Below the pieces are notes generated by a model, which did not search any database, was not told where the DNA came from, and was given only the letters and a program-made list of their open reading frames with translations. From positions 27,594-91,593 of the forward strand of contig NZ_JAHWZX010000013.1 in assembly GCF_019351405.1 (NCBI RefSeq): a stretch of 64,000 bases of DNA. Direction: 5' to 3'. This document shows, piece after piece, positions 9,024 to 20,135 of this stretch (position 1 is the stretch's first letter; each line of letters opens with the position of its first letter). A program made the translations under genes and the position numbers. Origin of the DNA: Stakelama flava (GTDB lineage: Bacteria; Pseudomonadota; Alphaproteobacteria; Sphingomonadales; Sphingomonadaceae).

Positions 9024-9761
9024 TCAGTCGCCCTTTGTATCGGTGGCTCGGTCGATCCGCTGGCGACCATGACCGATCGTGTTGCGCATGGCATCGCGGG
9101 CCGCGTCGCAGTCCCCCGCTTCGATGGCATCGACGATTCGCGCATGCAGACCGACGCTCTTTTCATGTTCGGCATCCTCATCAACCGGTGACGCCATGGT
9201 GAACGACGCCACCAGCGCTGTTTCGATAACACCCGAGATCGATCGCATCAGACTGTTCCCCGATGCGTTCCCGATCACTTGGTGAAAGGCCAGATCGGCT
9301 TCAGCAAATGCCATGCGACTGTCCCGTGCGTCGCGCATCGCCTCTACCCGCTTGCGTAACAGCGCGATCTGCTCAGGCGTTGCGCGCTGCGCTGCCAGTG
9401 CTGCTGCTTCCGGTTCGATTGCAAGCCGGATTTCAGTGAGGTCGCGTCGGAATTCAGTATTGAAACCGCTCGCCACGCGCCAGGAAAGCACGTCGGAGTC
9501 AAACATGTTCCAGTTCGCTTCGTCGAGCACCTTCGTGCCTACCCGCGTCTTGGAAACGATCAGACCCTTTGCGGTGAGGGTCTTGAGCACTTCGCGAAGC
9601 ACGGTGCGCGATATGCCGAACCGTTCCAGAATATCCGCTTCGGGCGGAATCTTTGTTCCCGGCGGGTAAACGCCGGTGATGATATCTGCACCAAGGGCGC
9701 GAGCTACCTGATCGTGGCTCGACAGCGTGGCGCCGGTATATCTCTGAAACTTGGATGACAT
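9024..9761 (-). CDS. FadR/GntR-family transcriptional regulator (FCD domain)
   Basis: A 245-residue regulator. The N-terminal winged helix (about 10-75) contains GVYPPGTKIPPEADILERFGISRTV... then a VLREVLKTLTAKGLI recognition region. The C-terminal FCD domain has the metal/ligand-binding residues in LRLAIEPEAA-like, FHQVIGNASGN and HARIVDAIEAGD segments. FCD regulators usually repress sugar-acid genes and are released by a pathway intermediate. I chose the ATG at 9761, which has AGGGG nine bases upstream. A GTG at 9845 in the same frame would add 28 residues. It lies downstream of the TonB-receptor gene on the same strand and is the probable regulator of this glycan locus. Confidence 0.88.
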   Translation of the reverse strand: MSSKFQRYTGATLSSHDQVARALGADIITGVYPPGTKIPPEADILERFGISRTVLREVLKTLTAKGLIVSKTRVGTKVLDEANWNMFDSDVLSWRVASGFNTEFRRDLTEIRLAIEPEAAALAAQRATPEQIALLRKRVEAMRDARDSRMAFAEADLAFHQVIGNASGNSLMRSISGVIETALVASFTMASPVDEDAEHEKSVGLHARIVDAIEAGDCDAARDAMRNTIGHGRQRIDRATDTKGD

Positions 9762-9939
9762 TCTGACCAGCCCCTGTAGCTGTGGTTCGGGGGCGACCAT
9801 CCCGGATACGGAGGAAAAATCGTCAGTGAACATAGGAAGGCTCACGAACCCGAATTAGTGACACGAATGCCATGCTACACAGACACCGACAGGTCATCCA
9901 ATTTAATCGTGGAAGCTGAACATGCTGCACGCGAAGGGT

Positions 9940-9969
9940 GGCGCCGCCCCGGTCTGGCGGAGCGGCGCC
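9940..9969 (-). terminator. Possible hairpin behind the TonB-receptor gene
   Basis: GGCGCCGC (9940-9947) and GCGGCGCC (9962-9969) form an eight-base-pair stem just past the receptor stop. There is no T-tract on the minus strand, so a terminator role is weak. Confidence 0.35.
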
Positions 9970-9974
9970 CTCGT

Positions 9975-12644
9975 TCAAAAGGTAAAACGGACGCCGGCCA
10001 TAACCTGTCGGTCGTCGATCGAGATGTTGTTGGGCCGCGTTGTTTGATCAAAATAGGTGAATTCACGCGTACGAAGCAGATTGCTTCCCTCCAAAGTCAG
10101 AGTAACGTTCGGCGTGACGTCGTAGTTGATCGAAGCGTCCAGCCATCCATAGCCCTTGCGATAGATCGGAATGTTCTGGGACCCGCCGGCCGCCAGCGGC
10201 AGTCCGTACAGACCGCTGAGATATTTCGAACGGTAGTTATACGCGACGCGGATCGACAGGCCGTACTTTTCATATAGTCCGCTGATGTTGAAGCTGCTCT
10301 TCGACAAATTCGGGAGCGGCGTCGTATAGTTCGCGATCGCGCTCGGCGTACTGCTGTCGATATAGGTGTAGTTCGCCTGCACCCCGAACCCGTCAAAAGG
10401 CGCAGGAAGAAAATCGAAGAAGGTCTGCCCGCCTACCTCGACGCCCTTAATCTTCCCATCATCACCATTGGTCGGCTGGCTGATGACATAGTCGATGCCA
10501 TTGATGACCTGCCGGTTGGAACTGGTGAAGATGAAGCCCTTCACCTTGCGGTAGAATCCGGCAAGATACAGCGACCCCGTTGGCGAAAAATAATATTCCA
10601 GCGAGGCGTCCAGTTGGTCTGCTCGAAGCGGCTCCAGGTTCGGGTTGCCACCCGATCCCTGCCCCTGCGCCGGAACGAGTGTAAAGGCTGGCGAGAGCTG
10701 ACTGAAATTCGGGCGTGTCAGCGTTTGCGACGCCGCCAGGCGCAGTTGCAGTTCGTCCGTCAGGTGAAACCGCACGTTCGCGCTCGGCAGCACGCTGACA
10801 TAGTCGTTATTATATGTCTGCGGCGTGATCGTCGTAACGCCGCCCACCGTCGAACGCTGGTTGCCATCGATATTCAGGCTTGTCTTGATGAAGCGGACGC
10901 CGACATTGCTGTCGAAGCGCAATCCGCTGTCCACCTTGAACAGCATTTCGGCATAACCGGCGACCGTCGTTTCGCTCATGTCATAGACGGACGCGGGGTC
11001 GACAGCCGGCGCGGCGCTTACGCCAAGGGCGTTGCGCACACCGTCGAAATCGTTGCGCAAGCTTGACGTTATCGCAGTGAAATATCCTTGCGGGAACGCC
11101 GGGTTGCTCTGGAAGAAATCGTCGAAAGGCATCGTTTCGAACAGCGAGGAATAGCCCGCTGCCGATGTGGTAGTCGACGGTTGGTAGAAGAACCGGATCG
11201 GCGTGAAGGCGGTATCCATCTTTTGAATACGCGCGCCGGTCTTGAATCCCGAGAGAAACGGGCTGTCGATCTCGAACTCGCCGTCCAGACGGCCCGCATA
11301 GGAATTTCCGGTATAGTGATTTTCACTACGAACCGTATAGCCCAGCGTATAGTTGTTGATGTCGGTCAGATCGATGCCGTCGAAGCTCATCGTCGGCGTC
11401 TTGCCGCTGAGGTCCAGCGTGGCGAGCGGGATCGTGACCTTCAGATCCTGTTCGGTGTAATACAGGTCGTTGGTCGAATGCTGATAGGTGAAATCGCCCG
11501 TCAGCCGCGCCGCGCCGCGATCCCAATCGAATCCGGCAGAATATTGTTGGTTTTTGTCATAGGTGTCGCGCGTTACGCCGAAGGTGGATGCGGATAGATT
11601 CTGGAACGTGCCGCGCATGAAGTCGTCGGTGCCGTCGAACGTTTCGACGGACCCAGGAACCACCGACAGGCCATTGGAGGGGTTGTTGAGGCCTCGCTGC
11701 TGCTGAATCGAGCGGAATTCCTGATACCCGGCCTGCGCATAGAATTCGAGTTCTGGAGTCGGCTTCCACTGAAAGGTTGCTCCAAGCCCGATGCGCCGAC
11801 GCTTCCCGTCAATCAGCGGCTCATAATCGCCATTCGGGGTCACGATCGTACGTCCCGTGATCAAATCGTTGCGTTCGCTTGGCGCGCCGACCGCCTCGAT
11901 ATCCGACCGGAAGGCGCGTTCCTGATAGGAGCCGCTAACCAGCAGGCCCATTTCCCCGGCACCAGTATTCCATTTATCGCTTATCAACAGCGATCCGAGT
12001 GGGCTGACCTTATCGACCAGGTCCTGATAACGGCCGCGCAGACTTCCGCTGACAACAAACCCGTCCATGTCGAGCGGTCGGCGGGTACGCAGATCAATGA
12101 CGCCGCCGATCCCGCCTTCGATCAGATCCGCAGTCGGCGTTTTGTACACATCCACTCCGGCAAGCTGTTCGGCCGGAAAGTCCTGCAGATTGTAGCCACG
12201 CCCGCCCCCGGCGGTAAAGATTTCGCGACCATCCAGCGTGGTCAGGACCTGACTGAGCCCGCGAATGGCGACCGAGCCGCCTTCGCCGCGATCGCGTGAA
12301 ACCTGAATACCCGAAATGCGCTGCAACGCTTCGGTCGTATTATTGTCGGGTAGCTTGCCGATATCGTCCGCTACGATCGAATCGACGATTGCGTCGGCAT
12401 TGCGCTTGCGCGCCTGGGCGGACTGGAGGCTTGCACGGATACCGGTGACGACAATGTCGCTGGCCGCATCCGCTTGCGCCGGAGTGATCGTTTGATCTTG
12501 CGGAGTCTGGGTCTGTGCGTTCGCGACGCCATCAGCCGCTTTGGATGAGTTAGCGTCGCGATCGGCAGCGTGCGCCGGCAGCGCCCCGCTGGCTAGCAAA
12601 GCGACTACTGCCACATCTGCAAATAAATTCCTTTGCACTGTCAT
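9975..12644 (-). CDS. TonB-dependent receptor (Caulobacter/sphingomonad glycan type)
   Basis: An 889-residue outer-membrane receptor. The signal peptide covers 1-26 (ending AHAA). A TonB-box-like segment, SDIVVTGIRASL, comes next. The plug domain contains DDIGKLPDNNTTEALQRISGIQV, SVAIRGL and DVYKTPTADLIEGGIGG. A 22-stranded barrel follows and ends in the aromatic-terminal motif VRFTF. This layout (VVTGIR, IGKLPD, IEGGIGG) is typical of receptors for plant-derived oligosaccharides. The ATG at 12644 has AGGAGAGGGTG in front. An upstream frame start at 12761 has no such signal. The gene probably imports the oligosaccharides produced by the neighbouring glycosidases. Substrate is inference. Confidence 0.92.
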   Translation of the reverse strand: MTVQRNLFADVAVVALLASGALPAHAADRDANSSKAADGVANAQTQTPQDQTITPAQADAASDIVVTGIRASLQSAQARKRNADAIVDSIVADDIGKLPDNNTTEALQRISGIQVSRDRGEGGSVAIRGLSQVLTTLDGREIFTAGGGRGYNLQDFPAEQLAGVDVYKTPTADLIEGGIGGVIDLRTRRPLDMDGFVVSGSLRGRYQDLVDKVSPLGSLLISDKWNTGAGEMGLLVSGSYQERAFRSDIEAVGAPSERNDLITGRTIVTPNGDYEPLIDGKRRRIGLGATFQWKPTPELEFYAQAGYQEFRSIQQQRGLNNPSNGLSVVPGSVETFDGTDDFMRGTFQNLSASTFGVTRDTYDKNQQYSAGFDWDRGAARLTGDFTYQHSTNDLYYTEQDLKVTIPLATLDLSGKTPTMSFDGIDLTDINNYTLGYTVRSENHYTGNSYAGRLDGEFEIDSPFLSGFKTGARIQKMDTAFTPIRFFYQPSTTTSAAGYSSLFETMPFDDFFQSNPAFPQGYFTAITSSLRNDFDGVRNALGVSAAPAVDPASVYDMSETTVAGYAEMLFKVDSGLRFDSNVGVRFIKTSLNIDGNQRSTVGGVTTITPQTYNNDYVSVLPSANVRFHLTDELQLRLAASQTLTRPNFSQLSPAFTLVPAQGQGSGGNPNLEPLRADQLDASLEYYFSPTGSLYLAGFYRKVKGFIFTSSNRQVINGIDYVISQPTNGDDGKIKGVEVGGQTFFDFLPAPFDGFGVQANYTYIDSSTPSAIANYTTPLPNLSKSSFNISGLYEKYGLSIRVAYNYRSKYLSGLYGLPLAAGGSQNIPIYRKGYGWLDASINYDVTPNVTLTLEGSNLLRTREFTYFDQTTRPNNISIDDRQVMAGVRFTF

Positions 12645-12888
12645 CACCCTCTCCTGATGTATGTTTCTTGTCGTCGCTACGATTAGTAATATTTTATACA
12701 TCGTCAAGAGGGTCGCGATGCGCTCGTTTGAAAAGGGCGCTCTCGCAGGCGGCTGCGACAATGCCTCTACGCCAAGCGCCCAACTATGATCGAAGAAATC
12801 GACGGATGAAGAGGTTGCAGAATGCTATAAGCAGCGCTGAATCACGGTTTCTACGGCCTTCCCAAGCCGTGGCGTTCCATGGCTAGCG

Positions 12889-13135
12889 CTACTTTGGCAA
12901 AAGGTGTTTGGGATGTCTGAGGAGGCTGCATCCGCATTGAGGGCAATGCCCCGGCGTTGAGCATGACAGGCGCTCAAGAATGGCCTGGCGCACTGTCGGC
13001 AAGGTGGGTTGCAGGCGCGGACCGAGGACTCTTTTTGAGCGAGCAGGAAGGCGTAGGCCACCATCGACATCAAGGCATGGCGGTGAAGTGCGGTCCAGGA
13101 TCGGTCTTCGATAAGCGTGGCGTGGAGGCCGCCTT
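12889..13135 (-). mobile_element. C-terminal remnant of an IS701-like DDE transposase
   Basis: A minus-strand frame reads LIEDRSWTALHRHALMSMVAYAFLLAQ, the usual C-terminal block of IS701-type transposases. After a one-base shift it continues QPTLPTVRQAILERLSCSTPGHCPQCG and ends LLPK, stop at 12889-12891. The catalytic domain is absent, so only the tail survives. No terminal repeats were found. Confidence 0.65.
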
Positions 13136-13693
13136 GTCAGCGTGATTTTCTGGCCTGCGACGCTTTACGGGGCGGCGCGGCGTTTGGCGATGGCGTCGAT
13201 ACTGAGCTATGCATCGAGTTCATCGATCATGTCGGGATCGAAATCTTTGCCGAAGCAGCCCTGATGCCACTTGGTGGCATCCTTGTGCTCGGAATGTTTG
13301 CGGTTGAATAGCCGCTCCTCTGATCGTCGACAATTTCCGCCAGTGGCGGCTGCTCCTCTACCTGCCCGTGACCGCCAGGGGAACGCCGAGGATCGGCGTC
13401 CACCAAACCGGCAGCAGATCAGCATTCAACTTGGGCGTAAAGCCCTTTGTCGCGGAGCCAGCGCCCCGGCCTTGCGCCGGCGGTGCCACGCCTGATACGC
13501 TCGACGGCCAGATATTCCGGCGGAAAAGCAGTCCGTGTTCTTCCGCGCCGACATCGAACAAAATAGAACATCGGTTGCATATGCACTTTGGACCAATGCG
13601 CCATCCTGACCATTTGCGGCGTCGGTGGCGTTTTATGGCCCGGGCAGAACCTGATATCTTAACGTAAGCAGCTATTGTGCAATGGAGAAGAAA
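13136..13693. other. Non-coding or degraded stretch upstream of the secreted-protein pair
   Basis: About 560 bases without a convincing gene. Frames on both strands of up to 99 codons exist (for example 13368-13667 plus and 13207-13425 minus), but none matches a family I recognise and none has a good ribosome-binding site. Given the transposase tail next to it, this is probably decayed mobile-element DNA. The promoter of the 13694 gene should lie in the last 100 bases. Confidence 0.4.
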
Positions 13694-14215
13694 ATGTCGC
13701 TCAGCTTCACCACCATTGTCTCGATCCTCACCCTCGGCGTTATTTCTGCCGCCGCACCGGCCTCTGCCGCCACCCTTCCCAAGGTGCCCAGCTGTCAGAC
13801 GGTGGGAGGCGCGATCGAGGCGGCATTGTCAGGCCCTATCGAACGGGTGACGGACGATACTGCGGGCGCGCACGAAGCTGAAGGCCAATCCACCGGCGAT
13901 CCGCTGCCCTATCATGTCCTGCGCGCCTGCTCGGTCTATGTTCCGGGGCATGAAATCCCGCTTGTCGTAACCTTCAATGCACCGGTCACAAAGCAATTCA
14001 TCACGCTGCAAGTTCAGGTGGCAAAACATATGGGCCTGAATGCGCACCGGCTGGACGGCGGCGCCTATGGCGATTTTGCCTATCTTATCCCGCAGGTCGG
14101 AGGGGGAAATGCGACGGCCGCGTTGGTTGGCCCGGTCGACATATCGCTGACCACCTGGGCCGATACCCGGTCGGTTGAGGAGATGACGAAGAATCTGGTG
14201 GCCTTGTTGCGGTGA
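13694..14215 (+). CDS. Exported hypothetical protein
   Basis: A 173-residue protein with a clear signal peptide (about 1-26, ending ASAAT). I do not recognise the mature domain. It has two cysteines (CQTVGGAIEAALSG and RACSVYVPG), which could form a disulfide in the periplasm. Later strands (LVVTFNAPVTKQFITLQVQVAK, then DFAYLIPQVGGGNATAALVGP) look beta-rich. The ATG at 13694 has GGAG seven bases upstream; an ATG four codons earlier would place that signal inside the gene. It overlaps the next gene by four bases (GTGA), so the two products probably work together. Confidence 0.75.
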   Translation: MSLSFTTIVSILTLGVISAAAPASAATLPKVPSCQTVGGAIEAALSGPIERVTDDTAGAHEAEGQSTGDPLPYHVLRACSVYVPGHEIPLVVTFNAPVTKQFITLQVQVAKHMGLNAHRLDGGAYGDFAYLIPQVGGGNATAALVGPVDISLTTWADTRSVEEMTKNLVALLR

Positions 14216-16122
14216 AGGGCTGCACGGCGCGTTCGCGGTTCCAAGCCTTGCGAGGAAGACATTCGTCTTTACCGCACGCGCTTATCCCGGCCCTCATCGC
14301 GCTGAATGTGCCTATGGCGGCCGTCGCCGCGCCTCAGGACGTACCTGCGGTAAGCTATCCGGTCTTGCCCGATCATGTGAACGATCTGAAAAAAGCAATT
14401 CCCTCCAAATGGGCACAGGTCGCGCTTGCGCGCGGCGACCTGAATGACGATGGGCGGGCCGATGCCGCACTCCTGCTGCGCGACACTGATCCCGCGCTGA
14501 AGCTTGTTCGGGGCGGTGGCGCCTTCGACACCAACCCCTACCTGCTTGCGGTCTATTTCGCCGATCCGGGCGGCGGGTATCGCCGGGTGCTCGAAAATCA
14601 CCGTTTGATCCCAAGACATAGGTCCCGGGCCGTTGACGACGTGACGAATGGCGGGATCGCAATCGCAAACGGCAACCTTCAAATCTCGCTCGGCCTGTTC
14701 TCCGGCTCCAATTCCGGCATGGGCAACCGCAGCTTCACCTTTCGCTGGCGCAAAGGGGCTAATCTGCATTCCGGGCGCTTCCTTCTGACCGGATTCGACA
14801 GCATGGAGGTCAACCGCGCCGATGGCGGTGTGCTTTCCGACAGCTACGACTATCTGACGGGCAGAAAGAAGCACGGCGTCGGATCGATCGAAAAGGACGC
14901 GACGCGGTTCGCCTGGTCCGATCTTCCACGACACCGGCTTATCGGCCTGAACGAAGTCGGCGACGGAGGCGACTTCGACCCCGAGGCACCGCCTCCATTT
15001 CCGACAGACGCATGGAACTGGGCCGACGCCGATACGGGGAAGGACGGAAGCAAGCCCGCATATCAGCAGACGCAGGCGCTTTGCGACTGGCTGCGCGACC
15101 TGCGCCCCCCGGCCAGCGAGACCCCCGGAATTTTCGGCGCGCCGCCTCCTGCCGGGGAGTGCGAATCCACCGCGCTCTATTATGGAATCGGAATGCCGCC
15201 CGATCCGGAGGCAGCGCGGTCCTGCGCCTTTTACGAGATCGGGAATTCCAATCTGGGGGATGACCCCTTTGCCGGCTTCGGTATGCTGATGATGATTTAT
15301 GCGAACGGAAAAGGCGCTTCGCGGAACCTTGACCTGGCCACCGCGATGGCCTGCCGGGTGCCGGCCGGAAGCTCTCACGAAGTGGTGAGGCGCCTTCAGC
15401 ATCTTCAGGCACTGAAGGCCGCATTGGAATCCAATAATCCAGTTGCAGTTGCACAGAATACTGGTTCTGAGAATCTTGTGAGCCCCCCTCTCGTCCAAGC
15501 AAATCCGTCGAAACCCTTTGACTTTTGTGACGATGCAATCAGCAATTTCGGAAACCTGCAATGCGCCAGCCTGAATGGTCAGATTGAAGACGCCCGCCGG
15601 CACGCCACGCTGGATGCGCTGTCCGCAGACTGGCCAAAGGCTCGCAAGCTTGCTTTTCACAGCCTCCGTGACGCGATGAACAGCTTTGCAGGGGCAAGCG
15701 GGCAAAAGGAGGTGGACCTCACCGGCTCAGGCCGATCGCTGTTCATCATTCAGCGTACCGAAGAGGTCGAGAAGTCGTTTATCGCGATGCTCGACGCCTA
15801 TCGGGCGGGAACATTTCAGCCCACAAAACCAGCGGCGGTCAAGCAGGCGGACGCGGCGTTGAACCGGCTCTATCGGCGGATCATGGCTGCAAGGATCGCA
15901 GCTGATAAGATCGGTCCCTGGCAGAATGCGGACAGCCTGCCGATGGTCAGCATAACCCATTCCGGCGTCCGGGAGGCACAGCGCGCCTGGCTCCGCTATC
16001 GCGACAGCTGGCAAGCCTTCGCGAATAATTATGATCCGCATCACCAGAAAGACGCTTTGCTCACCGCCCTGATCCGGCAAAGGATTGCCGTCCTTAAGGG
16101 GATATTGGTCAGCGAACACTGA
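14212..16122 (+). CDS. Exported multi-module protein with C-terminal LprI/DUF1311-like domain
   Basis: A 636-residue protein starting at a GTG that overlaps the preceding stop. A basic N-terminus and hydrophobic stretch to about residue 40 suggest export. Residues 75-90 (ARGDLNDDGRADAALLL) resemble an FG-GAP/VCBS calcium-loop repeat. Residues about 300-370 contain Sel1-like helices (YYGIGMPPDPEAARSCAFYE, then YANGKGASRNLDLATAMAC). Residues about 540-635 match the lysozyme-inhibitor LprI-like domain (ADAALNRLYRRIM, then REAQRAWLRYRDSW). DUF1311 proteins are periplasmic and several inhibit lysozyme. This modular combination suggests an envelope-defence or cell-wall role, which is inference. Confidence 0.75.
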   Translation: MKGCTARSRFQALRGRHSSLPHALIPALIALNVPMAAVAAPQDVPAVSYPVLPDHVNDLKKAIPSKWAQVALARGDLNDDGRADAALLLRDTDPALKLVRGGGAFDTNPYLLAVYFADPGGGYRRVLENHRLIPRHRSRAVDDVTNGGIAIANGNLQISLGLFSGSNSGMGNRSFTFRWRKGANLHSGRFLLTGFDSMEVNRADGGVLSDSYDYLTGRKKHGVGSIEKDATRFAWSDLPRHRLIGLNEVGDGGDFDPEAPPPFPTDAWNWADADTGKDGSKPAYQQTQALCDWLRDLRPPASETPGIFGAPPPAGECESTALYYGIGMPPDPEAARSCAFYEIGNSNLGDDPFAGFGMLMMIYANGKGASRNLDLATAMACRVPAGSSHEVVRRLQHLQALKAALESNNPVAVAQNTGSENLVSPPLVQANPSKPFDFCDDAISNFGNLQCASLNGQIEDARRHATLDALSADWPKARKLAFHSLRDAMNSFAGASGQKEVDLTGSGRSLFIIQRTEEVEKSFIAMLDAYRAGTFQPTKPAAVKQADAALNRLYRRIMAARIAADKIGPWQNADSLPMVSITHSGVREAQRAWLRYRDSWQAFANNYDPHHQKDALLTALIRQRIAVLKGILVSEH

Positions 16123-16289
16123 CACACCGGCCGGGGGTCGGTGGGGGCGCCACCATTCCCGGCGCTTCTTCAGCGAAGGTGATTGTGTATCAAGGACCTG
16201 CCCCCGTGTCGGCACCCTCACTTCAACGCGTCGGAACGTGCAGGCTATGGAGATTGCTTCATCGCAGTCAGGCGTGTCGTCCAATCCTG

Positions 16290-18617
16290 TCAAGCGGCAT
16301 TGCAGCTAACGATTCCGATGCCCGCAAGCTTGGCAAAATCCTTTGCCGGTATCGGACGGCCGATATGCCATCCTTGCGCATAATCGCATCCAAGTGCGCG
16401 CAGATACTCCAGCACGGCAGCGTCCTCCACGCCCTCCGCCACCACGGCAAAGCCGAGTTCGTGCGCCAGATCGATCGTGGAGCGGACCATCGCCTGATCA
16501 TTTCGGTTGTCCCGGATCGCCAGCACGAAACTTTTGTCGATCTTTATCTCGCTGGCGGGAAAATGCTTCAGATAGCTGAGCGTCGACTGCCCGGTGCCGT
16601 AGTCGTCGATCGACAGCCTGATCCCCATTTCCGCGAAAAGCCGCATGCCTGCAAGCGCGCGCTCCGGGTCTTCCATGCTCGCCGATTCGGTTATTTCAAG
16701 CGTGAGCAGGCTCGGCAACAGCGTACCGCCGTCCAGCCGCTCGCGCATGGCGCCGACGAACGCGTCCATGACAAGGAGCGGCGCCGAAACATTGACTGCG
16801 ACGTTGATCGGATTGCCGGCAAGCGACCAGCGGCGCGCCTGCTCCATCACGCGATCGAGCACATACAGGGTCAGGTCCAGCATTCTGCCGTTCTTTTCCA
16901 GATGCGGAATGAACGAATCCGGGAAGATGTCGCCACGTTCGGGGTGCGTCCAGCGGACGAGCGCCTCCGCCGCGGTGATCCGGCCCGCTGCGATGTCAAG
17001 CTTTGGCTGGAACGCGACCCAGATATGCTCCGCCGCCATGGCAGCGTCGAGTTCGCCCGAAAGCGAGAACCGCCAGTCCCGCGATCCGGCCATCTCGGCG
17101 CTGTGGTTCTCCCAAAGCTGACCATGCTCCCTCGCCTGGTCAGCCGCCAGAAGCGCATGGTCGATCACTGCGCCTGCGGCTTCGCCCCGCGCTGCTGTCG
17201 CGCATCCGAACACGCAATCGGCCGCCATCCGCCGCGCGGCAATTTCAACCGGCGGCCGCAAAACCTCGGCAAGCGAGCCAATAAAATCCCCGGCGGGAGT
17301 ATCGGGACCAGCGGGTCCGAAAAAGGCAAGCGCGCCCTCCTCGATCCGGTACACATCCATGATGCCTTCGCCACGAAGCCGGTCGACCAGCCGAAGCACC
17401 AGTTCGGCCCCACGCACCGGCCCCAGCAGCGTGGCGAGATCAGCGTAACCGCCGATTCTCAACGCGATCAACGCGTTGCCGCCCTTCGCGTGTTCAAGTT
17501 CGCGTTCCAGGGTGCGCCGGTTGGCAAGGCCCGACAATTGGTCGGTTCCCCGCACCGAGCCAAACGCCTTCAACGCATGCGCGATGCCCAGCCAGGTGCC
17601 CGCGACGACCAGCATGAACAATGCAGGCGCGGTTTCAACTGTGCCCCAGTGCAGAATTTCAAAGCCCAGGGGTAATGCCAGCGTCAGCAGCCCCGCCGAT
17701 ATCAGCCATGCCGCCTGCCACGCCCCGCGCGCACGAACCGCAAGCAGCAGCGCGAACAGCGCAACCGCCATTGCCGCCCAGGGGCCGCGGCTCACCGGAC
17801 TGCTGCCCGTGCGGAGCGTTTCGGCGGCGATTAACTGGATTGCCGGGCCTGAGACGACGCCATGGCCCGGAATAGGGTAGCGGTCGCCAAGTTCGATCGC
17901 CGATGCGCCGACAAGCACGATCTTCCCGGCGAGCAGTGTTGCCGGGATGTCGCCGTTCAGCAGATCGATATAGCTTATATGCGGTATCGTTTCAGGGTCT
18001 ATCGCGGTGTCGATGGGAAAACTCTGCCCCGCGCGCCCCGCTGCCCCCGCCAGCATTGCACCGATCGACGGTCGCGGTACACCCCCGGTCACCACGGCCA
18101 TCGGATAGGAACGGACAAGCCCGTCATCGTCCGGGAAGATATTGACCGCGGCAAGTTGCGCATTCTTCCGGAACGACGGCAGCGGCAGGCTTTCAATCTC
18201 TTCGGCCGAATGTTGGGATGCATATTGCCGGAACGTGGACAGGATTACGGGCACAGTCGCGGAATCGATGGCCCCCGCGAACCTGGCGTCCTCATCTGGC
18301 GAGCTGAAGGAGGAAAAATCGACGTCGAAAGCGACCGTGGATGCGCCCGCCCTCTCCAGCGCCTCAAGCGCGTTGGCGTGGACGCTGCGCGGCCAGGGCC
18401 AGTCGTTAATGGCCCTTAGCGATTTGGCATCGATTTCGACCAGAACGAAGCGGTCGCCGGCCGAATGCGAACGAATCATGTCACGGCCTTCGTGAAGCGC
18501 TCGTTCGATCGCCGCGCCGCCACCGCTGATATATACCGCCAGTCCAGCGAGTATTGCGAGCAATATCGGCAATGCGCGCGACCCCAGCACCCTTTCGCCT
18601 GAGAATCGCAGATGCAC
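16290..18617 (-). CDS. CHASE2-EAL cyclic-di-GMP phosphodiesterase with degenerate GGDEF domain
   Basis: A 775-residue membrane protein. Residues about 30-285 form a CHASE2 periplasmic sensor (VLVEIDAKSLRAINDWPWPRSVHANAL, FDVDFSS, ILVGASAIELGD-like block). Three membrane helices follow (about 285-360). The GGDEF-like domain (about 370-510) is degenerate: the signature position reads RIEEGALAFF, so no cyclase activity is expected. The EAL domain (about 530-765) keeps its catalytic set: E551 in AEALVRW, N609, E641, D671-D672 in IDDYGTG, K692, E728 in AEGVED and Q748. It should degrade cyclic di-GMP in response to an envelope signal. It lies 47 bases downstream of the FecR-repeat gene, on the same strand. 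Confidence 0.92.
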   Translation of the reverse strand: MHLRFSGERVLGSRALPILLAILAGLAVYISGGGAAIERALHEGRDMIRSHSAGDRFVLVEIDAKSLRAINDWPWPRSVHANALEALERAGASTVAFDVDFSSFSSPDEDARFAGAIDSATVPVILSTFRQYASQHSAEEIESLPLPSFRKNAQLAAVNIFPDDDGLVRSYPMAVVTGGVPRPSIGAMLAGAAGRAGQSFPIDTAIDPETIPHISYIDLLNGDIPATLLAGKIVLVGASAIELGDRYPIPGHGVVSGPAIQLIAAETLRTGSSPVSRGPWAAMAVALFALLLAVRARGAWQAAWLISAGLLTLALPLGFEILHWGTVETAPALFMLVVAGTWLGIAHALKAFGSVRGTDQLSGLANRRTLERELEHAKGGNALIALRIGGYADLATLLGPVRGAELVLRLVDRLRGEGIMDVYRIEEGALAFFGPAGPDTPAGDFIGSLAEVLRPPVEIAARRMAADCVFGCATAARGEAAGAVIDHALLAADQAREHGQLWENHSAEMAGSRDWRFSLSGELDAAMAAEHIWVAFQPKLDIAAGRITAAEALVRWTHPERGDIFPDSFIPHLEKNGRMLDLTLYVLDRVMEQARRWSLAGNPINVAVNVSAPLLVMDAFVGAMRERLDGGTLLPSLLTLEITESASMEDPERALAGMRLFAEMGIRLSIDDYGTGQSTLSYLKHFPASEIKIDKSFVLAIRDNRNDQAMVRSTIDLAHELGFAVVAEGVEDAAVLEYLRALGCDYAQGWHIGRPIPAKDFAKLAGIGIVSCNAA

Positions 18618-18664
18618 GCGGCGTTCCCCTTAAATAATAAATAGTGGCTTAATACGTCGCGGCT

Positions 18665-20107
<1,443 letters not shown>

Positions 20108-20135
20108 TTGATACCGTTCCAGAATGTAGTGCGGA

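Noticed and set aside
13368..13667. 99-codon plus-strand frame as a small gene
   Set aside because: No ribosome-binding site, no recognisable family, and it lies next to a decayed transposase.
14269..15705. 478-codon minus-strand frame opposite the LprI-domain gene
   Set aside because: It is an antisense shadow: the plus-strand frame has coherent domains, a coupled start and sensible codon use, while this one has no recognisable domain.
16179..17675. 498-codon plus-strand frame opposite the CHASE2-EAL gene
   Set aside because: It lacks domains and runs antisense to a clear EAL coding region with all catalytic residues.
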